Assembly: GCA_027493375.1 (NCBI GenBank)
Contig: JAPVWO010000297.1
Coordinates: 1 to 33,820, forward strand
Length of the DNA: 33,820 bases
DNA from: Candidatus Multivorans thiocomprendens
GTDB lineage: Bacteria > Acidobacteriota > Thermoanaerobaculia > Multivoradales > Multivoraceae
Reading direction: 5' to 3'
The notes below the pieces were generated by a model, which worked only from the letters and a program-made list of their open reading frames with translations, was not told the DNA's origin and did not search any database. Position numbers and translations under genes: made by a program. Positions 1-6,543 of the stretch are shown piece by piece; position 1 is the stretch's first letter; each line of letters opens with the position of its first letter.

Positions 1-1
1 C

Positions 2-1585
2 GGCGGCCAGACGCCGGCTCAGTCGCCTTCTCCGGATCTCTTCTTCGGCGAGGAGATCGACGTCCGGGTGGTCAACCTGGAGGTCGTCGTCGAGGACCGG
101 TCGGGCAACCGGGTGCATGGGCTCGGGGCGGACGACTTCCGGATCTTCGTGGACGGCGTCGAGGTCGATGTCGACTACTTCACGGAGATCATGGAGAGCC
201 GCGCGGTGGAGTCGCGCGACGGCGAGGCGCCGCCGGCGATCGGCGACGGCGATTCCGTGCCGACGAACTACCTCCTGTTCGTCGACGACGATCACACCCA
301 CGTCACGTTCAGGAAGCCGGTGATCCGCGGGTTCGCGAGACAGTTGGCCAACCTCGGCCTGGACGATCAGGTGGCGGTCGTCGTGCAGAGCCGCCGCCGG
401 TTGCAGGTCCTCAGCCCGTTCACGACGGACCGTCGGCGGATCCGCGCCGCGCTGGCGGAACTCGAACGCGGCCGTTCCTTCGGAGGTCTGCTGAGGTCGC
501 CGCGGCTGATCGACCGGTCGCGCTTCGCCCGGAACGCGGAGGGCGGTCCGGCGCCGGGCGCTCGATTCGACGAAGACCTCACCTCCGTAGCCGCCGACCT
601 GCCGTTCGCGGCGATGGACCTGCCAAGCGCGGTGAGCGAAGCGCGGGCCGAGAGCCTGGCGCGGGATCTCGAGTTCTCCGTCACCGCCGTCAGTTCGACG
701 ATGCGGTCGCTCGACGTGCCGGAAGGCCGCAAGGTGCTCTTGCTGCTGGCGGGCGACTGGCCGGTCGGCTCGTTTCGGCTGGCGGGCCAGGGGATCGGCC
801 TTCGCTCGGACTGGAGCATTCTCGACGCGCTCATCGACACCGCCAACGTCCTCGGCTACACCGTCTACCCGGTGGATCAGCAGAGGCGGCCGAGCCTGAC
901 GCGCTGGCAGAACCTGCGTCAGATCGCCGAGCAGACGGGCGGCAGGGCCTACATGGCCGGGGCGAACCTCGGTGCGCTCCGGAGGGTCAGCGAAGACACC
1001 TCGAACTACTACTGGCTCGGCTTCGTGCCGGAGTACCGCCGCGACGACCGGGCCCACGACGTGCGCGTCGAGCTCCGGCGGTCCGGCCCGCGGGTGCGTT
1101 CGCGCGGTGGCTACGTCGATCTCTCGCGCCGAGCCGAGGCCGATATGGAGACCCAGGGCCGGCTGCTGTTCCCCGAGGAAACCCGCACACATGGAGAGCC
1201 GTTGCTGCGGGTGGAGATCGGCGAGCCCGAGCCGACGGGGCCGTTTCGCCGCAAGATGCTGGTGCCGGTAACCGTACACATCCCGGTGGGCCACTTCCCC
1301 GTGTTTCCGTTCGAGGACCGGTTCCTGGCCCGGCTGGAACTCCGCTTCGCCGTCGTCGACCGCAACGGACAGCAGGCGCGAATTCCGGTCATCCCGCTCA
1401 GCCTGGCCGGCGGCACGGAGCCGTCGCCGGATGCCGTCGTGCCCTACGACACGGTCCTGACCCTGCGCCGGAGGCCGCACGACCTCCTTGTTTCGATCCA
1501 CGACCCGGTGAGCCGCCAGACCGTCAGCACGCGGATGCAGGTCAGGTCACGCATGGAACCGACGACGACGGGCGGGTCGCCTTGA
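2..1585 (+). CDS. VWFA-related protein of the acidobacterial type (5' end missing)
   Basis: The frame is open from the first bases of the window, so the true start lies upstream. A GTG at 68 is only the first possible internal start, and the residues before it (ending EEIDVRVVNLEVVVED) already belong to the family's N-terminal region. The conserved opening, a beta-rich stretch ending in DDFRIFVDGVEV, is followed by a vWA-like Rossmann domain. That domain begins near NYLLFVDDD and continues through an alpha/beta region to ILDALIDTANVLGYTVYPVD and TSNYYWLGFVPEYR, the usual end of the TIGR03436-type domain. A further beta-rich domain of about 170 residues completes the protein. The canonical MIDAS DxSxS is not intact (DDDHTH), which is common in this family. 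Members are usually secreted; the signal peptide would be outside the window. Function is unknown. The stop lies directly at the first 62-bp repeat unit. Confidence 0.85.
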   Translation, partial: GGQTPAQSPSPDLFFGEEIDVRVVNLEVVVEDRSGNRVHGLGADDFRIFVDGVEVDVDYFTEIMESRAVESRDGEAPPAIGDGDSVPTNYLLFVDDDHTHVTFRKPVIRGFARQLANLGLDDQVAVVVQSRRRLQVLSPFTTDRRRIRAALAELERGRSFGGLLRSPRLIDRSRFARNAEGGPAPGARFDEDLTSVAADLPFAAMDLPSAVSEARAESLARDLEFSVTAVSSTMRSLDVPEGRKVLLLLAGDWPVGSFRLAGQGIGLRSDWSILDALIDTANVLGYTVYPVDQQRRPSLTRWQNLRQIAEQTGGRAYMAGANLGALRRVSEDTSNYYWLGFVPEYRRDDRAHDVRVELRRSGPRVRSRGGYVDLSRRAEADMETQGRLLFPEETRTHGEPLLRVEIGEPEPTGPFRRKMLVPVTVHIPVGHFPVFPFEDRFLARLELRFAVVDRNGQQARIPVIPLSLAGGTEPSPDAVVPYDTVLTLRRRPHDLLVSIHDPVSRQTVSTRMQVRSRMEPTTTGGSP

Positions 1586-1729
1586 GCCTGATCGACGGCG
1601 TCGGCTGCCTCTTGATGGGACAGAGCCCGGACCGCGGTTCGTCATGAGCCTGATCGATGGCGTTGGCTGCCCCTTGATGGGGCAGAGCCCGGACCGCGGT
1701 TCGTCATGAGCCTGATCGATGGCGTTGGC
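1583..1729 (+). repeat. 62-bp tandem repeat, two full units plus a partial third that forms the start of the VOC gene
   Basis: Unit 1 is 1583-1644 and unit 2 is 1645-1706, differing at four positions. The first ~23 nt of a third unit (from 1707) are the 5' end of the downstream VOC gene. Each unit holds a hairpin; in unit 2 it is perfect, CTGCCCC (1667-1673), loop TTGAT, GGGGCAG (1679-1685). Each unit ends at a stop that overlaps the next start: TTGA at 1582-1585, ATGA at 1644-1647 and ATGA at 1706-1709. This gives two successive 21-codon mini-ORFs (1582-1647 from TTG, 1644-1709 from ATG) that share the first eight residues of the VOC protein. This may be a simple slippage or recombination product, or a translational-coupling leader. 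Confidence 0.9.
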
Positions 1730-2161
1730 GGCGCCTTCGTCTTCAGCGAGGACCCGAAACGGCTCGCCGACTGGTACGCGGAGCACCTCGGCATCCAGTT
1801 TGAGGGCGGCGAGGAGTTCGGCGCCTTCTACATGCGCTACGTGGCCGCGGACCCGGACGATCCCGCATGGGTCATGGACACGACCTTCGCGATCATGAGG
1901 GCGAAGCGTCCAGTGCCGCGGATGGCCCGCAATGAGGGCGTGGAGCAGGGCGACATGTACGGCGATCAGCCGTTCATGGTCAACTTGCGCGTTCGGGACC
2001 TCGATGCCCTTCTGGCGTACCTCGACGAGCGGGGCGTCGAGCCGCTTCGGAGGGACGACGAGGGCTACGCCCTGTTCGCGTGGATCCTGGACGGAGACGG
2101 GAACCGGGTCGAGCTGTACCAGCCCCGCGTGGAAGCGGCTCTCAGCGCCGCGCGGGCCTGA
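1706..2161 (+). CDS. VOC family (glyoxalase/bleomycin-resistance fold) protein
   Basis: A 151-residue protein with the paired beta-alpha-beta-beta-beta modules of the vicinal oxygen chelate superfamily. The N-terminal module starts GGAFVFSEDPKRLADWYAEHLG. The C-terminal module carries FMVNLRVRDLDALLAYLDERGV and closes with ILDGDGNRVELYQP, where the Glu is the usual C-terminal metal ligand. The normal His at the first metal position is not evident (the strand reads GAFVFSED), so metal binding and catalysis are uncertain. Family members include glyoxalase I, dioxygenases and antibiotic-binding proteins; nothing here identifies a substrate. The ATG at 1706 overlaps the stop of the preceding mini-ORF (ATGA), and the preceding repeat copies carry the same first eight codons. 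The gene converges on the selenoprotein peroxiredoxin across an 18-bp tandem duplication. Confidence 0.8.
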   Translation: MSLIDGVGGAFVFSEDPKRLADWYAEHLGIQFEGGEEFGAFYMRYVAADPDDPAWVMDTTFAIMRAKRPVPRMARNEGVEQGDMYGDQPFMVNLRVRDLDALLAYLDERGVEPLRRDDEGYALFAWILDGDGNRVELYQPRVEAALSAARA

Positions 2162-2192
2162 GCGCTGCTACTCGCCTGAGCGCTGCTACTCG
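2157..2192. repeat. Perfect 18-bp tandem duplication between two convergent genes
   Basis: The 18 nt at 2157-2174 (CCTGAGCGCTGCTACTCG) recur exactly at 2175-2192. The first copy contains the stop of the VOC gene (2159-2161). The second contains the TAG stop of the minus-strand peroxiredoxin (cta at 2186-2188). It is a second short duplication within 600 bp of the 62-bp repeats. Confidence 0.95.
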
Positions 2193-2707
2193 AGACCCAG
2201 ACAGGCGTCCTTCGCGCCGGCCGGATTCATCGCTTCGGCGCCTTCGCCGACGTAGGCGATCCTGCCGTCCTTGCCGACCACGTAGGTCACGCGGTTGGCG
2301 GCAGTGGGGAACCTCTCCATCATGCCGCCGTACTGCTTGGCGACTTCGCCGCCGGCGTCGCTCAGGAGCGCGAAGTCGAGCTCGAGTTCCTCGGCGAACC
2401 GCTTGTTCTCGTCCAGGACATCGGTGCTGATGCCGAAAACGATGGAATCACTGCCCGTGAAGTCGGAGATACCAGCCTGGTATCCCTTCATTTCCATCGT
2501 TCACCCGGAGGTGAAGGCCTTGGGGAAGAAGGCCAGGACGACGTTCTTCCGGCCGGCGAAGGAGGACAGGGTCACCTCGTTGCCGTCCGTGCTGGGAAGC
2601 GTGAAGTCCGGGGCGGCGTCGCCGACGGCGAGCTCGGCGGCGGCGGGGCCGGCGGAGGCCAGGGCGACTGCCGTCGCCAGCATTGCGGTGGGTGCGAAGA
2701 GTCTCAT
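2186..2707 (-). CDS. Selenocysteine-containing peroxiredoxin (in-frame TGA at the peroxidatic position)
   Basis: Read from ATG at 2707 with TGA (2501-2503) decoded, this is a 173-residue secreted peroxiredoxin. It has an Ala-rich signal peptide ending near PAAA (residue 24), then [30 protein letters not shown], Sec69, [15 protein letters not shown] and a C-terminal thioredoxin-fold half ending DACLGLE. The family active site is PxxxTxxC; here the Cys is TGA (P62, T66, U69). Both halves are in the same frame, with no shift and no other stop. A hairpin suited to a bacterial SECIS lies 22 nt downstream of the TGA. No Cys occurs at +5 as in BCP/PrxQ; Cys169 is the only Cys left and could act as resolving residue. 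A GGAG sits 5 nt before the ATG. Expected role is reduction of H2O2 or organic peroxides in the periplasm using a thiol donor. The alternative is a nonsense mutation or a one-base sequencing error (TGC to TGA). Confidence 0.85.
2458..2503 (-). promoter_or_regulatory. Candidate bacterial SECIS element following the Sec UGA
   Basis: In the mRNA sense, UGA (2503-2501) is followed after 22 nt by the apical loop of a hairpin. The upper stem is GGGAUACC (2486-2479) pairing with GGUAUCUC (2473-2466), 8 pairs including one G-U. The loop is AGGCU (2478-2474). A lower UGAA/UUCA stem (2490-2487 with 2461-2458) forms across a 4-nt bulge. Bacterial SECIS elements are known to lie within the coding region just after UGA, with a small apical loop that has a G in its first two positions and a spacing of roughly 16-37 nt; this fits. 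The hairpin was found by eye and no folding energy was calculated. Confidence 0.75.
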
Positions 2708-2780
2708 GGGTTCTCCGTTGTCGGTACCGCCTGCCTGGTGGGGTCCGGACCGGCGCGTCCTTTGGTTCTCTGAGCGGCGC

Positions 2781-2816
2781 GGAGTGTAGCAGTGCCGGCC
2801 CGCTTCGCTACACTCC
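2781..2816. promoter_or_regulatory. Divergent promoter/operator region with perfect 10-bp inverted repeat
   Basis: GGAGTGTAGC (2781-2790) and GCTACACTCC (2807-2816) are exact reverse complements separated by 16 nt. Each arm contains TACACT, a plausible sigma70 -10 box, oriented outward: plus strand 2809-2814, minus strand 2788-2783. On the minus strand the box is preceded by TGC, giving an extended -10 (TGCTACACT). Predicted 5' leaders would be roughly 55 nt for the plus-strand pseudogene (ATG 2875) and 70 nt for the peroxiredoxin (ATG 2707). No good -35 is visible on either side. The dyad could alternatively be an operator or an RNA hairpin. Confidence 0.5.
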
Positions 2817-2874
2817 AGCGGCCGGAGGATCCGTCCGTCGGCCGAAACGGAGCCTTGAACAGGGAGTCGACCTG

Positions 2875-3365
2875 ATGAAAAAGCCGACCGCAAGTTCGAT
2901 CGCCTTGCCGCGGAGTGTCGTCGGAATCCTCTGCGCTGCGCTGATCCTCCCGGCTGCCCCGTCCGCCGCGGACGGCGACGGCGACATCCCGCGTACCGCG
3001 AGCGGGCGTCCGGACCTGACCGGGGTCTATGACATCGCCACGTTGACGCCGCTCGGGCGGGATCCGAAGTTCGGGGAGAACCAAACTTCGGCGGCAAGCC
3101 CGGCATGTAGACCTATGGCGCCGGCGAGGAGATGAAGGTCGTCGAGCGCTTCAGCCGCATCGATGAACACACGCTGAACTACAGCTTCACCGTCGAGGAT
3201 CCGACGGCCTGGGAGACGGCCTGGAGCGGAGAGTTCCCGTGGCCGACCGCCGCCGGCCGGGTCTACGAGTACGCCTGCCATGAAGGGAACTACGCGCTCG
3301 GCAACATCATGCGCGGCGCCCGGTTGCTCGAGGCCGACGCGGCCGCCGCGGCCGGCGGCGAGTAG
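2875..3365 (+). pseudogene. Internally deleted, frameshifted remnant of a secreted hypothetical protein
   Basis: The N-terminal part (2875 to about 3085) starts after a good GGGAG ribosome site. It encodes a signal peptide (hydrophobic core [16 protein letters not shown]) followed by [16 protein letters not shown], the usual N-terminal signature of a secreted environmental protein family. That frame runs into non-family sequence and stops at 3133-3135. The C-terminal part resumes in another frame: [18 protein letters not shown], then LNYSFTVEDP and YEYACHEGNYALGNIMRGAR, ending at TAG 3363-3365. In that frame a TAG lies just upstream at 3108-3110. Intact relatives, as I remember them, have a long middle region between these two blocks; here only a few dozen bases separate them. 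The gene therefore looks broken by an internal deletion with a frame change. The family's function is unknown. Confidence 0.75.
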
Positions 3366-6300
3366 CGCTCCGCGCCGCCGGTTTGCCGGCTCGGTGCTGG
3401 CGGCCGCCGCCCTCGTGTGCGCGGCTTGCGCCGGGCCGACGTTCGACGGTCCGGTGCTCGATGGCGTGCCGCCGGGCTTCGAGCTCCACCCGGCCTTCGC
3501 GCTCGAGCTCGCAGCCGCCGAGCCGGTAACCGTCGATCCGATCGACCTCGCCTTCGACGAGCGGGGTCGCGCCTTCGTCCTCGAACTGCCGGGCTACCCC
3601 GACATGGAGCGGCCGGCCCGGATCGTGGAGCTCTCCGACGACGACGGCGACGGGCGCTGGGAGGGCCGGCGGCTCTTCGCGGACGATCTCGGCATGGCGG
3701 ACTCGATCCTGCCGTGGCGGCGCGGGCTGCTGGTGGCGGCGCCGCCGCACCTCGTCTACCTCGAGGACACGGATGGCGACGGCCGGGCGGATCGCCGCGA
3801 CGTGCTCCTGAGCGGCTTTGCCGAGGGCAATCCCCAGCACAACGTGAACGCGCTGCGCTACGGCCTGGACAACTGGGTCCACGGCGTCAACGGCGGCAAC
3901 GGGGCGCGCGTCTTCTGGCCGGGCGCTCCTGACCGGGCCGAGGACATCGGCCAGGACGACTTCCGGGTCGACTTCGACTCCGGCCGCTTCGAGCGCACCG
4001 GGCGTGGCGCGGGCGGCTTCGGCATGACGTTCGGCCCCTGGGGTCGCGCTTTCGGAACCCACAACCTGGACCATCTGAGCCAGGTCGTCCTCCCGCGCCG
4101 CTACCTCACCAGGCTGCCGGCGTCCTGGCGGAACGGCCGGCTGCGTCTGGCGGCGCCGGCGGGCGGCGGTCCGGCCGAGCTGTTTCCGATCGGCGTGCGG
4201 CGGACCCGCCCGAATCACCCGGAACAGTCGAGCCGCTTCTCGGCCGCCTGCGCGGTCACGGCGTACGCCGGCGGCGCGCTCGACGGTCCATTGGACGGCG
4301 CGGCCCCGGCACGCCGGGGCCTGAACGTCTTCGTGGCCGATCCGTCGGCGAACGTGGTCCATCGCGCTGTCGTCGACACGGCGGGCGCCTCCGCGGAAGC
4401 CGCCCGCGGCCGGCCCGGGGTCGAGTTTCTGGCCTCGACCGATCCGCTCTTCCGGCCGGTCAACCTGACGGTGGGGCCGGACGGTGCGCTCTACGTGCTG
4501 GACATGCACCGCGGGGTTGTCGAGCACCCCGAGTGGATTCCGGACCCGATGGAAGCGGAGCTCGACCTGTACGAAGGCGACGATCGGGGCCGCATCTACC
4601 GCGTCGTGCCTGCCGGCGGCCTGCCGTCGGAGCACAGGGACTTCGGCGGCTTCGACCGCTCGCGGCCCGGCGAACTCCTCGACGCGCTGTCCAGCCCGAA
4701 CCGGTGGCGGCGGCTGACCGCGCAGCGCCTCCTCGTCGAGGAGTTCGCGGAGGATCCGCCGGAGACGGTTGTCCGCGAACTCCGCGATCGGCTGGAGAGT
4801 GCGCTGCCGCTCGGGAGACTCCACGCGCTCTGGACCCTGAGCGGAATCGGCGGGCTCGACCGGGTGTCTCTCGGTGCGGCGTTCGCCGACCTGGAACCGG
4901 AGCTTCGGCGCAACGCGATTCTGGCGTTCGAGGAGGTGCTCTCGACCGCAGGAGTCGCCGGTCCGCTCGATCCCGAGCCCTTGTCACAGGGCGGCTGGAT
5001 GACGCACGCAGGCGAGTTGGTGGCCTCGATCGACGATCCCGACCCGGGCGTACGGCTGCAGGCGGTGCTGACCGCCGGACTCGTCGTTGGATCGGAGGGC
5101 GTGGGCGGCAGCTTCCAGGGCACGGCGATCCGGGCGGTGGTCGAGGAGGCGGCCCGGCTCGGAGGCGAAGCACCGTCGTCAGCGCCTGCGCGGGACGTGC
5201 CCTGGCTGCGGCTTGCGGCGGTCTCGGTCCTCGCCGAGGATCCGGTGCGCTCCCTCGGACTGTTGCTTCAGGCCGGCGATGCCGGCGGCGAGGCGGTCGA
5301 GCGGGTCGCGTCCCTGGTGCCCGCGGAACGCGTGGCCGAGGTCGTCACCGACGATCAGGTGCTGAGGGCCCTGTCGGGGTCCGGGGCCGGTGCTTCGGCT
5401 ACGGGCCGTGCCCTGCTCGCGGGTTTGACCGTGGCTGCCGCCGGCGCCGGAGACAGGGGAGTTGACGCTTCGGGCCTGTCGGCGCCTCTGCGTCGCCTGC
5501 GACAGTCGGACGACGATGCCCTGGCGGCCGCCGCCTGGCGGCTGAGTTCCGCCGTGGATGCCCGGCCGACGGCGGAGGAGGTCGCCCTTCTCGACTGCGC
5601 CGGCGTCCGGGCGGCCGACCGGAGCCGCCCGGTGGCGGAGCGGCTTCAGGCGGTCGCCCTCTTCGGTCTTCGCCGGCACTGGCCTGGGGAATCGGAAGAT
5701 GTCGACCTCTCGTGTCCGGACGCCGCCGCCGCGGCCGGAACGGGTTCGTCCAGCGGAACCTGGCTGGAGCGGATGGGTTCGCTGCTCGAGGTTGGGCAGC
5801 CGCGCGAGATCCAGCGCGCCGCGATGGCGGAGCTGACGTCGGCGGACGAGAGCGCGGTCACGGCGTACCTGGTCGAGCGTTGGCCGTACCTGGGACCGGA
5901 CGCCAGGCGCGACGCTTGCAGCTACCTGATTCGCGGCCGCGGCCGGCACGAGGCGCTGCTCGACGCGCTCGAGAGCGGCCGCATCCGGCTCGGGGAGATG
6001 AACTTCGACCTGGAGCGGCGCCGCTTCCTGCTGCGTTCGCCCGAGCCGGAGATCCGCCGGCGGGCGCGGGCGCTGTTCGACGACGCCGGCGTCGTCACGC
6101 GGGCCGACGCGATTGCGGCGATGCGGCCGGCTCTCGCGCTCGACGGCGATCCGGAAAGGGGCGGGGCCCTGTTCCTGGAACTCTGCGCCCGCTGCCACCG
6201 GAGCGCCGGTGCCGGCAGCGGGCCGGGTCCGGATCTCTCCGGCATCGGCCGCAAGAGCGCCGAGACCCTTCTGCACGACATCCTGGACCCGAACGCGGCG

Positions 6301-6543
6301 GTCGACGCCGCCTACGTGAACTACATCGTCGAGACGGTGGACGGCGAGGTCCATTCGGGCCTGCTGGCGGAGAGCGCCGGCGGCGGGGTGGCCCTGCGAG
6401 CGGCCGAAGATCTCCTGATCGAAGTGCCCGCCGAAAGCGTCCGGGAAGTCCGCAGCGACGGCCTGTCCATGATGCCGGAGGAACTCGAGGCTGGGCTCGA
6501 AGCCGCCGACATTGCGGATCTGCTGGCGTTCCTGAGCCGCTAG
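3280..6543 (+). CDS. Secreted dehydrogenase-like protein with HEAT repeats and C-terminal cytochrome c (PVC-type)
   Basis: A very long protein (1087 residues from ATG 3280) with three parts. An N-terminal six-bladed beta-propeller of the membrane-bound dehydrogenase type (TIGR02604/DUF7133-like) has blades such as DPIDLAFDERGRAFVLELPGYPD, HNVNALRYGLDNWVHG, GGFGMTFGPWGRAFGTHN and NLTVGPDGALYVLDMHRG. A helical HEAT-like middle covers about residues 460-930. A C-terminal heme domain (TIGR02603-like) carries CARCH (C969, C972, H973) and ends with the SLSMMPxxLE.xLxxxDIADLLAFL pattern typical of that domain. It probably acts outside the membrane, oxidising a sugar or alcohol and passing electrons through the c-type heme. 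Start is uncertain: the only other in-frame start is GTG 3394, leaving a very short signal core before Cys-Ala-Ala-Cys. The RRRFAGSVLAAAALVCAAC segment looks like a signal peptide and argues for a longer N-terminus, which overlaps the upstream pseudogene out of frame. Confidence 0.85.
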   Translation: MKGTTRSATSCAAPGCSRPTRPPRPAASSAPRRRFAGSVLAAAALVCAACAGPTFDGPVLDGVPPGFELHPAFALELAAAEPVTVDPIDLAFDERGRAFVLELPGYPDMERPARIVELSDDDGDGRWEGRRLFADDLGMADSILPWRRGLLVAAPPHLVYLEDTDGDGRADRRDVLLSGFAEGNPQHNVNALRYGLDNWVHGVNGGNGARVFWPGAPDRAEDIGQDDFRVDFDSGRFERTGRGAGGFGMTFGPWGRAFGTHNLDHLSQVVLPRRYLTRLPASWRNGRLRLAAPAGGGPAELFPIGVRRTRPNHPEQSSRFSAACAVTAYAGGALDGPLDGAAPARRGLNVFVADPSANVVHRAVVDTAGASAEAARGRPGVEFLASTDPLFRPVNLTVGPDGALYVLDMHRGVVEHPEWIPDPMEAELDLYEGDDRGRIYRVVPAGGLPSEHRDFGGFDRSRPGELLDALSSPNRWRRLTAQRLLVEEFAEDPPETVVRELRDRLESALPLGRLHALWTLSGIGGLDRVSLGAAFADLEPELRRNAILAFEEVLSTAGVAGPLDPEPLSQGGWMTHAGELVASIDDPDPGVRLQAVLTAGLVVGSEGVGGSFQGTAIRAVVEEAARLGGEAPSSAPARDVPWLRLAAVSVLAEDPVRSLGLLLQAGDAGGEAVERVASLVPAERVAEVVTDDQVLRALSGSGAGASATGRALLAGLTVAAAGAGDRGVDASGLSAPLRRLRQSDDDALAAAAWRLSSAVDARPTAEEVALLDCAGVRAADRSRPVAERLQAVALFGLRRHWPGESEDVDLSCPDAAAAAGTGSSSGTWLERMGSLLEVGQPREIQRAAMAELTSADESAVTAYLVERWPYLGPDARRDACSYLIRGRGRHEALLDALESGRIRLGEMNFDLERRRFLLRSPEPEIRRRARALFDDAGVVTRADAIAAMRPALALDGDPERGGALFLELCARCHRSAGAGSGPGPDLSGIGRKSAETLLHDILDPNAAVDAAYVNYIVETVDGEVHSGLLAESAGGGVALRAAEDLLIEVPAESVREVRSDGLSMMPEELEAGLEAADIADLLAFLSR

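Noticed and set aside
2501..3106. A 201-codon minus-strand frame from 3106 ending at the TGA
   Set aside because: Only its last part (from ATG 2707) looks like protein. The upstream part crosses the divergent promoter and the pseudogene antisense, so it is not a separate gene.
3108..3110. TAG in frame with the C-terminal half of the pseudogene, considered as a recoded (pyrrolysine) codon
   Set aside because: The upstream frame does not carry family sequence and the N-terminal half is in another frame, so deletion and decay explain it better.
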